Shown: one piece after another, positions 54,017 to 63,676 of the stretch
How the letters are laid out: each line of letters opens with the position of its first letter
How positions within the stretch are numbered: the stretch's first letter is position 1
Assembly (NCBI GenBank): GCA_022925895.1
Contig: JAKSYS010000174.1
Location: 1 to 64,000, forward strand
Reading direction: 5' to 3'
Source of the DNA: Fragilaria crotonensis
Lineage: Eukaryota > Bacillariophyta > Fragilariophyceae > Fragilariales > Fragilariaceae
Length of the DNA: 64,000 bases
Made by a program: the position numbers and the translations under genes
Notes under the pieces: generated by a model
Told to the model about the DNA's origin: nothing
Seen by the model: the letters and a program-made list of their open reading frames with translations, nothing else
Database searches by the model: none

Positions 54017-57000
54017 TTACCTTATGGGAACAAAAAAACTACGGATGGATCTAGTACCTCTGATAGCCAAGTCCTTCGCTCTTTTAATACTCTCGCGCAT
54101 TGTTGGACCGTGGATTCGGAGCCAATTCCTGTTGATGCTATTTGATTGCGATAACTGTTCTCCAACATCTCGGGGTAATAGTTCCTGGACACTCGGTTCC
54201 ATTTGATCTCGGGCGTCGTGGAGTTCGCGAATTTCTCTTGCGATAGTTGCGGTTTCGATTTGTCTCCGGGACTGGACATCGGCGCCATGTACGTCTTGGT
54301 TCCGAGTTGACCAAAGGAGAAACCATTGGTTCCATATCACATGTATGAGGTTTGTCTGCCATCGTTTGCCGGTCATCGCTTTCAACCTACTGGTCATATC
54401 ATTCCTCGAGTAATAACGTTCTTGGTACATACTCCAAGCTGTGCCAAAGCGCCCGTTGAAAATTTGTCGCCACCCTATATGGGATTGTTGCTCTATGACC
54501 GGTCTGATGTCATCTGGAAATTGTACAATGTCGAACGTCGTCGTTGTGTGTTGATCCTCCTGAAACCAGTGAGTGATTGAGTAAAATAGCGCGTGTTGCA
54601 AACTTGGGCACGTGTTGCTTTTCTCGCAAAATTGTTTCACTTCGTTTAGAAATTCACGTCGCCACTTGTCTCGGCTTGGATGATGGCAGCGGATGATATG
54701 ATCCCTATCCTCAGCCTGTGCGCATAAGGGGCATTTTTGTTTGTCTGGTGCGTGACGGTAAATTTGAACGTTTGTGGGCAATATGTCGTGTACCAATTTA
54801 ACATAGTGGACGTGCCTATGCCGATTTGCACGCAAGGCTGAACCATGCGCATCCCAGTTAATGGACTCGAAGATCGCTCCTGTCCAACTGTTTTTGCTTT
54901 GAATATATGCTATCAATGGTGGACCACTGGCAGCTGAGTGGAGTGCTGCTATGTGGTGGGCAGTGACGGTGCCTTGTGGTAAATTGAGTGCTGCTCCGAC
55001 AATTGTGGGCAATAAAGTTTCTGTGCTCGGGCGACCGAATGTACGCTGAAAAGATGAGGCCTTGTGATCTGCATCCACATTCAATTGAGCCAAAAGGGTG
55101 AGCTCGTCGTATGGTTTGTGTTTATCTTGATGTCCTTGGATGTGTTGGATATCGATGAGTGGGAGCCTTCTCATACGTTCTTGAATCATGATGAGCACGT
55201 CCCATTCTGGAATCATCACGTCTAGTTCCACTAGTTGTGTGCATTGTAACGATGAACGGCTTTGTGCATTGGCTTTGAGGCCGAAGAGGGTGTCGAGTAA
55301 ACTTTGACTATCCGTTGCTAAATGACCTGCCCAAGCATCCGTTTGGTGAGTGTACTCTGCAAGTCGTATGAGGAAGCATAGTAGAGACAATAATCCATGG
55401 GCCTCCGATCTATAAGACGTATGCCTTGCGCCTCTCACCAATCCCATGCCCGTGGCAACTCGTTCTCCAAATATCGTACTCATCGCCCAGCCGAAGGCGC
55501 CTTGCGTTTGTGACCATTCCGACCCATCGCTGACAGCGACGATGCCATGCTCGAGCGCAACTGCAATCGATCTAGGGTCTGCGGTCAAGTCTGTGTGCTC
55601 TAGAAGTTCAGCCTCCCATGGTTCCAATTTTTCGAAGAACGATTTCAATGAATTTGACGATTCGGCTTCCACTTCCATGTATTGACTCCACCATGTAATT
55701 TTCCATTGCTGCGGCGGGTAGAATTCCACCTCCACAGGGACTGCGTTGATTGGGATTTCCTGTTTATCAATTTTGGTGTCAGATTCGGCATAAAAATCTT
55801 CATTAAGCCTGTAGCAAACCAGAAACAGTTTGTCGTATCGAATCCACATCCGCACTTCTGTTGCGTAAGCGAAATGCTCTTGGCGCATATTAGAGATATC
55901 AATTTTCCACGGTCCGAGTGGTGTGTGTAACGTGCCATCAGCCCCGCTCCATAGTCTGTTTGCTCGCTCCCAGAGAATCCATTCTTTTGATGAAGGACGA
56001 TCTTGAATAATAAATGGGCGGGTTGTCTTGCTTGATGTGAGTGAGAGTGCGCCTTGTGTTTTTACCATATCTAAGCGATCGCCCCGAACCGTTGCGAGAT
56101 CTGAGATTGTGATTGCTTTTAAGTACATACGACAATAATTGAGCCTCTTGATTTCTGTAGGGGTGAATCGTCCTGATTCCATCACAACATCCATGATCGC
56201 AGCATCGCCAACTCTCTGCAACACATTCGCGTCCGGGATTGTAATTCGAATGCTACCTCCTATACGGCATAAAAATTGGCGAATGGATTTCATCCATACG
56301 GATTCCAAGTGCGGAAGTTCCGTGGTCGGGTATTCCAAAAGCGGTTGTGATATTCCAACCTGTACTTGAAACCATGACAATGCGATGCGTAACAAGGTCC
56401 CTGTGACTTGATTAGAACGGGAATGCCTCAGAAATAGTGCAATCTGCCCTGCTCCTTGTTGGTTGTAGAAGGATTTGAAATCGGAACCTCCCAGAGTTGT
56501 TGGGCCGTAAATAATCTCCCGTTTCGTGTGCCGGTTGTAGCCACAGCGAGCAATGATGATGGCCATGGTTGCTTTCTGTATTGATTCAAGTTGCCTGGTG
56601 CTCATGGCGGAACACGATAATGGATAAGAAATGGATGGTAAGAAGCTAGTTTTGTAAAATGTCTGCGCTTCGTAGCGCGACAAGGGCGTCCTCCAAAGGA
56701 AATCGACATGTTCTTTGCATAACTTCCGCAACTGTCGAGCTTGTGCCTTTTGGACTCCTGCCGGTTCCTTGAAGTGCCCGAGGGTTTTGTGGGCTTGATA
56801 TGATGACAAGATGGGAATCTCGACTTCTGACTCTGAGGAGGGATCTATTACCTTGAATTTCGAGGCTTCGCCGGTGAGTTTCGGGGATAACACTGGTGCA
56901 CCTTGAGGTGTAAATATCCACTTGAGCATATGGCAATTGCATTTTGATAGTTCAAGAGCGCCTCCGCTTGTGTGTAACAATTCCGCCCACTTTTGTGCGT

Positions 57001-59965
57001 TATGTTGCGCTTGTGACAGAAGAGTATCTATGGACGTGTGTTCGTCTTCGGCTGAGAACAAATTCGTTTGGCCGTTGCAGTCGTCTACGAAACCTAACAG
57101 TCCGATGGTAGTTGCGATCGAGTTTGTCGGGTCATGATATGATGCGAGAAAGGAAGTCTCTTCGTAACAATCGAATAATACGCTTGAGAGCATGCACCAG
57201 ATGGCCGGAGAATTCCCGCTCCCTTGTCCCGTACCGTAGATCGGGTGTTCGCGCGAGTGTCGGTATCCGTGCTCTGCTAAGCCGAGTTCAGTCCTCACGC
57301 GATACTCAGCCTTTTGGAGGGTATCAAAATTTGTTTTCGTCACTAATTCATGTACTCCGAATTTCCTGCTAACCAGTGCCGCTAAATTTGGAAGTATCCG
57401 ATCGTAACATGAAGCTGCGTCGTAGTTTGTGAGGAGAACCGATCGTCTTGTTGCCCTCGAAATTTCGTATTGTAGTTCTTCCACGAGCACCGGATCGATT
57501 GCATTCCTGCGCTTTCGTGACCCGAATTGACCTTCATTTAACCACCGCGAGACTTCGGCGACATGCATAGCTGATCTCCATTTGATGCCAAGAATTAAGT
57601 TAAAATCTGCCTCGTAAATATGTATTACGCGTGTTCGGTGCAATTGAAAATTGTCCGGGTCTTTGAACAACATGGTATTGGCTATTGTTTGCCAACGTTT
57701 GTATGAATAGCCTCTTTGGAGGGCGTAATTCATTAAATTCAAGTGCAGCTGCTGTAATTCATTTTGCATGGCATCCAGGCTCTCTTTTTGTTCAATATTT
57801 GTGCTCCCTGGCGGTAGATGACTGTACGAGTGATTTGCGTACAACGCTTTATAATGGCCAAGGTGTAATCCTGACGGTGATGTCGTTGTAGACTCTCTCC
57901 ACGACTTGATTTTTCCTTCGAAGGCAGCTTTGGAAACCCGAGGGCAAGAAGGATGAGATGACATCTCTTCGGTTTGTTTCAAGTGCCTCAATAGTTGGGC
58001 TACACTCGGAGCGAACTCTGTTGCGTTGTATTCGCCTTTTAAGATTTGTTCCGCGTGGACGGTGTCCGCGCTGGTATATCCTAATTGGTCTGATAACGGT
58101 GGGGAAGCAAATGGAGTTCCGTGCGCTTGGCCAAAGTGTTTCCGATTCCTAGCTTGAAGAAGAGCTAATATCTCTTGCGGGACGTCGATAGTTTGCCACT
58201 CAGTACATCCTTTTGGATCTTGGTCGGGATGTATCGGAATTTCAAGTCTAACGACTCCCTGGCGAAGATTCGTTCTTCTTAACGCTGCCAATTTTTTGAA
58301 AATTTGCTGCTTGTCCTCTGCCTTCTTAATGTTGTTCAGTCTCCTTAGCTGTTTTTTCTCCGTCGGATCCTGCGACTTCTCCAATTCTTTGATGCGTTCT
58401 CGTATCTCCTCGTCTCTGGTTTTATAACAATTTTGCACAATGTTTCTCACTTCTTGTTTTGCCCGACGAAGTTGAGCTGATCCCTCCGCTACTGTCGTGG
58501 GTAGTAGTAGAGGTGTATTGAGTTGACTTGCTTCTTGTTCCAGGTTTATCCACTGTGCAAGACCAGTTCTTTTCATTGATAGCCATTTTTCGAGAATTCG
58601 AACTGTTCTCCTAGCGGTCTGTAATTTGTTAGACCATTCAGGTTCTCGGAATTTTGTTATCGACTTCTCGGCGGCTAAACTAACCCTAACGATGTCTCGG
58701 TCTAAACGTTCCGCGTACTCGTGTCGATTTCCTGGTAGCAATAATCTTTCTGCTCTTCGGAAAACGTTGTTGGCTTCGAGGAGTTGATGTTTTTTCCGAA
58801 TATATTCTGTAACAGACTTAACGTTCTTTGAACACAGAATCCTTGGCGTACGAGAGCTCAATGCTTGTATTGGAGATCCCAGCAATGCTATGGCATTAAA
58901 GTCAAAGAAGTATCCTCGATGGTCTGAATGCAACCGATGATTAAAGGGTTCATACCCGCATTTTTCTAGGGACTCTGCGAATCGCTGAGTGGCAAGAGCG
59001 TAGTCAATACAAGTCCTTCCTCGCGCATATGTTGCCGGTCTCTGTGCGGAATGTCGACGTGTCATCAAATTCACCAACCCATACATGGATAGTAAGGACG
59101 TGATCCCTGCCGGATCTGATCCTACAGTTTCGTTGAAATCTCCGATCAAAAGGACTTCCGCGTGTTGTCGTGTATATTCGCGGATAACCTCCGACAGATC
59201 CCTAATAAACGCGTCCCTTGGGTTCCGAAGGATGTCCTGAGTTCTTGCTAACAGACTTACTTGTTGAGTCGCTGCTGTAATCATACCAAGTTGACCCGTT
59301 TTGTAGACTACTTGATATGCTGATATAATGGCCAACTTAGCTGCTCGTCGTCCTTGGAGTTCTTGAGTGACCCAACGTCCCCATTTGTCGCTCCCTTGTG
59401 TAGAGATTCTGCTTGTGATGTCGCCTGCCGCTAGCATCAATGTACCTCCGGGTTTATATTGATGAGAAAAGGCAATAGGAGTTGTTCCTGTGATGAGCCT
59501 TGACCTTTCCCAATGTTGCCTGGTTGTCTCGTACAATTTATTTCTTACTGATGCCTGAGATGTGTCTAAGTTGTGCTCCTGCCCGCAAAAGATATCTACA
59601 CCCAATTCCTTGTGCACTCTGCATAATTCATCGAACGTACCTCCTTTCCGATCGAGAGTTAAACCATTCAAATTTTGTGCGTAGACTCGAATTGTCCCTG
59701 TTTCTTTATGTTCCAACTTGTCGCCCCAGTGCGTGTTGCTACGTTGGTTCCTTAGAGACAATTGAATTGGCCTCCGGTGTTGTTGGTGGTTTGTAGACGC
59801 CTGCGCTGAATGACGGCTGAAAAATGTCCGCCATGTTGTCCTTGTGGGGTGGGCGGTATCCTGGTTTAACTCGATATCGTTTTCGTCGATTATTTGTGTT
59901 GACACTTCATTTCCTTCGTTTGGACCTGCTGGAATTTCGATTGCTCCGATTGTCGACTCTAACAT
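54017..59965 (-). CDS. LINE C ORF2: endonuclease, reverse transcriptase, RNase H and zinc finger
   Basis: The 1982-aa frame is unbroken. The endonuclease lies at about residues 70-355: RVYAQNLNGLTLDRKGG, CGQEHNLD, LLIGDFNETVGSDPAG (about 275), SDHRGYFFDFN (about 350). The reverse transcriptase is at about 770-1100, with TNYDAASCYDRILPNLAALV, GTGQGSGNSPAIWCMLSS and FVDDCNGQTN (about 958). RNase H is near 1475, with AVSDGSEWSQTQGAFGWAMS, TSYRSEAHGLLSLLCF, ATDSQSLLDTL and IQGHQDKHKPYDEL...LNVDAD. A CCHC-like finger KCPLCAQAEDRDHIIRCHHP is near 1743. It ends RSIRSFFVPIR. The start is fixed by ATGTTAG, where the ORF2 ATG overlaps the ORF1 TAG. The enzyme nicks target DNA and copies the element RNA at the nick. 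Confidence 0.92.
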   Translation of the reverse strand: MLESTIGAIEIPAGPNEGNEVSTQIIDENDIELNQDTAHPTRTTWRTFFSRHSAQASTNHQQHRRPIQLSLRNQRSNTHWGDKLEHKETGTIRVYAQNLNGLTLDRKGGTFDELCRVHKELGVDIFCGQEHNLDTSQASVRNKLYETTRQHWERSRLITGTTPIAFSHQYKPGGTLMLAAGDITSRISTQGSDKWGRWVTQELQGRRAAKLAIISAYQVVYKTGQLGMITAATQQVSLLARTQDILRNPRDAFIRDLSEVIREYTRQHAEVLLIGDFNETVGSDPAGITSLLSMYGLVNLMTRRHSAQRPATYARGRTCIDYALATQRFAESLEKCGYEPFNHRLHSDHRGYFFDFNAIALLGSPIQALSSRTPRILCSKNVKSVTEYIRKKHQLLEANNVFRRAERLLLPGNRHEYAERLDRDIVRVSLAAEKSITKFREPEWSNKLQTARRTVRILEKWLSMKRTGLAQWINLEQEASQLNTPLLLPTTVAEGSAQLRRAKQEVRNIVQNCYKTRDEEIRERIKELEKSQDPTEKKQLRRLNNIKKAEDKQQIFKKLAALRRTNLRQGVVRLEIPIHPDQDPKGCTEWQTIDVPQEILALLQARNRKHFGQAHGTPFASPPLSDQLGYTSADTVHAEQILKGEYNATEFAPSVAQLLRHLKQTEEMSSHPSCPRVSKAAFEGKIKSWRESTTTSPSGLHLGHYKALYANHSYSHLPPGSTNIEQKESLDAMQNELQQLHLNLMNYALQRGYSYKRWQTIANTMLFKDPDNFQLHRTRVIHIYEADFNLILGIKWRSAMHVAEVSRWLNEGQFGSRKRRNAIDPVLVEELQYEISRATRRSVLLTNYDAASCYDRILPNLAALVSRKFGVHELVTKTNFDTLQKAEYRVRTELGLAEHGYRHSREHPIYGTGQGSGNSPAIWCMLSSVLFDCYEETSFLASYHDPTNSIATTIGLLGFVDDCNGQTNLFSAEDEHTSIDTLLSQAQHNAQKWAELLHTSGGALELSKCNCHMLKWIFTPQGAPVLSPKLTGEASKFKVIDPSSESEVEIPILSSYQAHKTLGHFKEPAGVQKAQARQLRKLCKEHVDFLWRTPLSRYEAQTFYKTSFLPSISYPLSCSAMSTRQLESIQKATMAIIIARCGYNRHTKREIIYGPTTLGGSDFKSFYNQQGAGQIALFLRHSRSNQVTGTLLRIALSWFQVQVGISQPLLEYPTTELPHLESVWMKSIRQFLCRIGGSIRITIPDANVLQRVGDAAIMDVVMESGRFTPTEIKRLNYCRMYLKAITISDLATVRGDRLDMVKTQGALSLTSSKTTRPFIIQDRPSSKEWILWERANRLWSGADGTLHTPLGPWKIDISNMRQEHFAYATEVRMWIRYDKLFLVCYRLNEDFYAESDTKIDKQEIPINAVPVEVEFYPPQQWKITWWSQYMEVEAESSNSLKSFFEKLEPWEAELLEHTDLTADPRSIAVALEHGIVAVSDGSEWSQTQGAFGWAMSTIFGERVATGMGLVRGARHTSYRSEAHGLLSLLCFLIRLAEYTHQTDAWAGHLATDSQSLLDTLFGLKANAQSRSSLQCTQLVELDVMIPEWDVLIMIQERMRRLPLIDIQHIQGHQDKHKPYDELTLLAQLNVDADHKASSFQRTFGRPSTETLLPTIVGAALNLPQGTVTAHHIAALHSAASGPPLIAYIQSKNSWTGAIFESINWDAHGSALRANRHRHVHYVKLVHDILPTNVQIYRHAPDKQKCPLCAQAEDRDHIIRCHHPSRDKWRREFLNEVKQFCEKSNTCPSLQHALFYSITHWFQEDQHTTTTFDIVQFPDDIRPVIEQQSHIGWRQIFNGRFGTAWSMYQERYYSRNDMTSRLKAMTGKRWQTNLIHVIWNQWFLLWSTRNQDVHGADVQSRRQIETATIAREIRELHDARDQMEPSVQELLPRDVGEQLSQSNSINRNWLRIHGPTMRESIKRAKDLAIRGTRSIRSFFVPIR

Positions 59966-62334
59966 GTGGTATCGTTGTTGTTGGCATGAGTCTCAGACAT
60001 CGTCCGATCCTTGTGCCAATTCTTGTCCTTTTGATTAGGAGCTGTCGTGGGATTTTCCGTACACTCGTTCAATTGTGGATCCGCTGAATTCGTTTGGTGA
60101 GCTTGTTCTGTTGGTCCGCTCGGAGAATGTTGTTGCAAAATGTCTTCGAGTTGGATTGGTGTCAAGCTATCCAGGTGTTCGCGAAACATCTCGTTTTGCA
60201 CTTCGAGGACGTCAGAATAGTGAGCTTCTGCCATCTCTTTTGAGTCCGTTGGAGGGTTTGCGACATCATCTTGCATAATGACATCGGCTAAATTAGGGCT
60301 CGGGGGAATGGTTGGCGAGTACCACATCGATGTTGGTGTAGTTTGGTGTGCTCTTATACGAGGGTAATTCGGTGTTTCCACTTCGCCGTGCTGGATTCCT
60401 TCTTCGGTTTCAATGGTTGTCTGCGGTCCGTCTTCCTTTGAATTGCTTTTGTCGTCTTTGTGTGGTGTTTTCTTCCTATCCAGTCTCTTCCTCGCTTCTG
60501 TCGTTGGATCGCTTGATTGACTTGTAATGGTGGTGTTGTCTCCCGTCGACGTGTTACTGAGATCAATAATAGCAGGTCTTTTGCTGGTTGAAACCATGTC
60601 GTTGTGGTTTGTTTGTGATAAGACATGGTTGAACATGGTGAACATATCTTGAAATCTGCGATCTTGCATTGCTACGAAGTCGGCAAACTGAGATGTTGTA
60701 ATCCCGGATGGGGTAGGATCCTTGGGGATATGATCTTTCAAGGCCAGTGCAACTTGTTCTTTCACTTGGGCTTGGATTTCCTTTTTTTCTTCGTTCCGTT
60801 CTTGTTCCATCTGAGCCAATCGTGACTTCAACAATTCCACCTCTGCTTGGCTTGCTTCAAGAGCAGAGGATAGGCGTGACGTCTCCTGTTGCACTTTGGA
60901 TACGTTGTCCGAAGAGTCTTCGACGTTAATGTGAGTTGGAAGGTTAAGTTTCTTTTTCAAGATATCTGCCCACGACATTGGTGTATCAAAACTGTTCGAA
61001 AATTTTTCTTCTTCAACTTCGTTTTGATACATTGCGTATTGAGTATTGATGGTCAGTGGATCGTATGACATGGCGGTCGCTATGCTTGCGGACATGTAGG
61101 ATCCATCGCTGCTAGAAGAATAACCATCTGAGAAGATTGTGGCAACTTCCGGGGGGCCATTGTACTTGCTTGTCGTGGCTTTCCCGTCGGGCGGAACTTC
61201 GGTCTCATACAAGGAGGGTAGTTCTTTCATCAATGTCTTTCGAGCAGATTGGAATTCTGTCTTTTGAACTTGAACTCGGTATTTACCGTCCTTTATGTAC
61301 GAAGGTGCAGGAGCCACGTCTTTAATTCCTTTGATCGCGAGGATGTGATCCTTCAGGTAATACATGACATCAGGTCCAATGTTGTTGAGTACGATGATAT
61401 GATTTCCTGCCATTAATTTTGAATTTTGTAGGACGATGCGTTGATAGGCTTCTGGATTTTTCTGTTTCATCTGAAATGGAACGAATGCCTTGGTGTCCTT
61501 GTAAGCGAGTTTCAATATTTTCATCAGTTCTGTAGATGTAGATCTCTCTGTCTCTATCGCAAATGCCTTGGTTTGGACGGTTTGGTTGTTGATGGAAATT
61601 GACGGAGTTGTGAACACTAATTCGAACCTTGGCACTTTTGCGCGTGGAAGGGCGTTCTTGATATCATTTGAAATCCTTGTTTTAGCATTAACATCATCGA
61701 GGAATTGAGGATCGACGCCCATAATGAAACCCAAATGTGTTGTGTTCCAGATATCTTCGCTCCAATTGTGCATCGTCAAGTAGACTTTATTTCTCCTTAA
61801 AAGTTCGCGGACTTTGGGAATGCTCTTTATTTCTCTGATAGTTGCGCTTGTTCGAATTCTGTGGACGATATATGCCGTGTTGCCTCTGTTTGTCACTGGT
61901 TTGCGTTTGCCGTCTGAATTGTTAGAGTTGTTCTGCGAGTTGGCGAACGAGATCGCTTGATGTACGTTAAAATGCTGGTGATGCTCATCGGAAGACCAAC
62001 GAAGGGTATCGACTTTGGGAATTATCCTGTTCTTATTGTTGATGACCTGAATCTCGTGTCCGAGTACTTCTTGGACTGTCTGGATCCAATGGAGATGAAT
62101 AGATGCAGGAGATACTTTATCATGTGTTTGGATGGCTGGGAATCGGAATTTGATTGTTTTCTCGATGAGTAATTCATCTTTTGAAATCATTTTCTTTCCT
62201 CTCGGGGGAGTGACATCGGACGCGTCATCGTGGACGGAAGGTGGCGTTGGTGTGGTACCTCCATCGCCAGGAGGTCCGTCGGGGCGTTCCGTCATGGGCT
62301 GCTCTCGCTGGTACAAAACGTACAGCAGATTCAC
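59959..62334 (-). CDS. LINE C ORF1, nucleoprotein-like
   Basis: The 791-aa frame is unbroken. It begins MNLLYVLYQREQPMTERPDG; a start at the second Met (MTERPDGPP) is possible. Conserved with LINE A ORF1: SIHLHWIQTVQEVLG, SEDIWNTTHLGFIMGVDPQF, GNHIIVLNNIGPDVMYYLKD and PPEVATIFSDGYSS. A coiled coil (SRLSSALEASQAEVELLKSR, QMEQERNEEKKEIQ) and a long polar C-terminal region follow. I see no zinc knuckle or RRM. The role is presumably binding element RNA, inferred from LINE biology. Its stop overlaps the ORF2 start. Confidence 0.88.
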   Translation of the reverse strand: MNLLYVLYQREQPMTERPDGPPGDGGTTPTPPSVHDDASDVTPPRGKKMISKDELLIEKTIKFRFPAIQTHDKVSPASIHLHWIQTVQEVLGHEIQVINNKNRIIPKVDTLRWSSDEHHQHFNVHQAISFANSQNNSNNSDGKRKPVTNRGNTAYIVHRIRTSATIREIKSIPKVRELLRRNKVYLTMHNWSEDIWNTTHLGFIMGVDPQFLDDVNAKTRISNDIKNALPRAKVPRFELVFTTPSISINNQTVQTKAFAIETERSTSTELMKILKLAYKDTKAFVPFQMKQKNPEAYQRIVLQNSKLMAGNHIIVLNNIGPDVMYYLKDHILAIKGIKDVAPAPSYIKDGKYRVQVQKTEFQSARKTLMKELPSLYETEVPPDGKATTSKYNGPPEVATIFSDGYSSSSDGSYMSASIATAMSYDPLTINTQYAMYQNEVEEEKFSNSFDTPMSWADILKKKLNLPTHINVEDSSDNVSKVQQETSRLSSALEASQAEVELLKSRLAQMEQERNEEKKEIQAQVKEQVALALKDHIPKDPTPSGITTSQFADFVAMQDRRFQDMFTMFNHVLSQTNHNDMVSTSKRPAIIDLSNTSTGDNTTITSQSSDPTTEARKRLDRKKTPHKDDKSNSKEDGPQTTIETEEGIQHGEVETPNYPRIRAHQTTPTSMWYSPTIPPSPNLADVIMQDDVANPPTDSKEMAEAHYSDVLEVQNEMFREHLDSLTPIQLEDILQQHSPSGPTEQAHQTNSADPQLNECTENPTTAPNQKDKNWHKDRTMSETHANNNDTTC

Positions 62335-62380
62335 GTAGGTTTTAGTAAAAGGCTTACAGATTCTACCTAAGTGAAAATTC

Positions 62381-62399
62381 TACCGAACTGTGAGTGACA
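62381..62399. repeat. Target-site duplication of LINE C, 5' side
   Basis: TACCGAACTGTGAGTGACA, identical to 53858-53876. Confidence 0.9.
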
Positions 62400-62509
62400 G
62401 TGACACCCTCATCAAAACCCTGCGTGTTGACTGTAATCTTTTGTGTTGCAACTGGGACCGTACGACAGTATCGAGAAAGCAAGAAGCAAGAATAAAACAC
62501 AAGGGCAAG

Positions 62510-63676
62510 ATGGCAAAGAAGAAGAACCAATTTTATGCCGTCGCTGTGGGACGAATCCCTGGAATCTATACTTCATGGGACGATTGTAAAAAACAGGTAC
62601 GATGCGATCTCTGAAAGATGATATTGATATCCTGGTTTTAGTGCGGTGTAGGTTGTTGCTTGGCTGAGATGGTGAGATCGTGAGATGGTGGAGGCGGGTT
62701 GTATCATCAATCATCAGTCATCTGAACAGATGTGAAATCTGGAATTTGAAATGATTTGGTTCTTTGTTTCGCTTTACTGAAGCACTATCAGATACAGATA
62801 CTACTACTGTATTACATTGATTGAAAGCATTGTTCGAGTCAAACGACGCAACTGACAATGTATTTGTAATGTTATAGACGGAAGGGTTCAAAGCTGCCAA
62901 GTTCAAGAGTTTTGCGACGAATGGAGAGGCACTGGCCTTTGTGGAACAGTACCGCATCCGAGACTCGACTGCCACGAATGAGCCACCGATCTCCAAACGA
63001 CAACAGAACTGCTCTGCAGCCAGCATCAATCATGTGCTTTCCATTACCATACACTTTGATGGAGGCTCTCGTGGAAACCCGGGTTTAGGTGGAGCTGGAG
63101 CTCAAGTGATGCTCACCGAAACATCCAATGAAACGGAGGTCACGGAACGATTACTTCATCTCTCCTGTTTCTTAGGGTCGCATCGAGTCACCAACAATGA
63201 AGCCGAGTATCATGGAATGTTGTTAGCCCTCGATGAAGCACTCAAACAAGTTGGAGCTTTTGCAGAACGCCATCCACCAGCATCATCGTGTCAAGTTGCC
63301 ATTACAATAAATGGTGATTCGGACTTGATCATTCAACAAATGCTAGGCAACTATCAAGTAAGAAGCGACAATTTGGTACCCTTGTACCGCCAAGCGAATG
63401 AACGAATCGCATCCATCAAGCAGATTATGGACACAGGTTCGGTATGAACACGTCTATCGAGAGAACAATGCGGTTGCCGATTGTAAGTTGTACTGTCGCT
63501 CGTGTGCTTCAATATATGACTTCGATATTGTAACTGACGCAATCCATGCTTCATTCTCAGCACTGGCCAACCAAGCCATGGACTCGCGTACGTCCTCAAG
63601 AGTCATTGTTTCAACCCGATGCAGCAGCAAATCGGCTCGTGGGGATTCCGTAATTCCCGGCGGGGTGGATGTTTGA
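62510..63676 (+). pseudogene. RNASEH1: RNase H1 copy 2, 2-base deletion before the last catalytic Asp
   Basis: Exon 1 (62510-62596), intron (62597-62877) and exon 2 (from 62878) match the intact gene at 39.9 kb. Hybrid-binding domain residues and the first three catalytic acids (FDGGSRGNPG, NNEAEYHG, GDSDLIIQ) are present. At 63430-63436 ACACACAG is reduced to ACACAG, so DTQVRYEHVYRE becomes DTGSV-stop at 63447. The last helix with the fourth catalytic Asp (AVAD-SLANQAMDSR) is in another frame. The copy is therefore probably inactive. Its promoter is also split by LINE C 110 bases upstream. Confidence 0.82.

Larger units (their letters stand above)
53877..62380 (-). mobile_element. LINE C: full-length, apparently intact non-LTR retrotransposon
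   Basis: An 8.5-kb element with perfect 19-bp target-site duplications. On the sense (minus) strand it has a short 5' UTR (about 46 nt), ORF1 (791 aa), ORF2 (1982 aa) overlapping by seven bases, a 140-nt 3' UTR, and a terminal run of about 13-14 T after GATTTTCGG. A T-run rather than poly(A) at the 3' end is unusual. The protein set (apurinic-type endonuclease, reverse transcriptase, RNase H, Cys/His finger) puts it in the I/Ambal-like group of LINEs, tentatively. Both frames open, plus unblemished flanking repeats, imply a young insertion. It landed in the RNase H1 promoter module of the duplicated segment. Confidence 0.9.

Noticed and set aside
53877-62380. LINE C (and A, B) as LTR retroelements because of the reverse transcriptase and RNase H
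   Set aside because: There are no direct terminal repeats, protease or integrase. An apurinic-type endonuclease precedes the reverse transcriptase, and variable-length target-site duplications fit non-LTR insertion.
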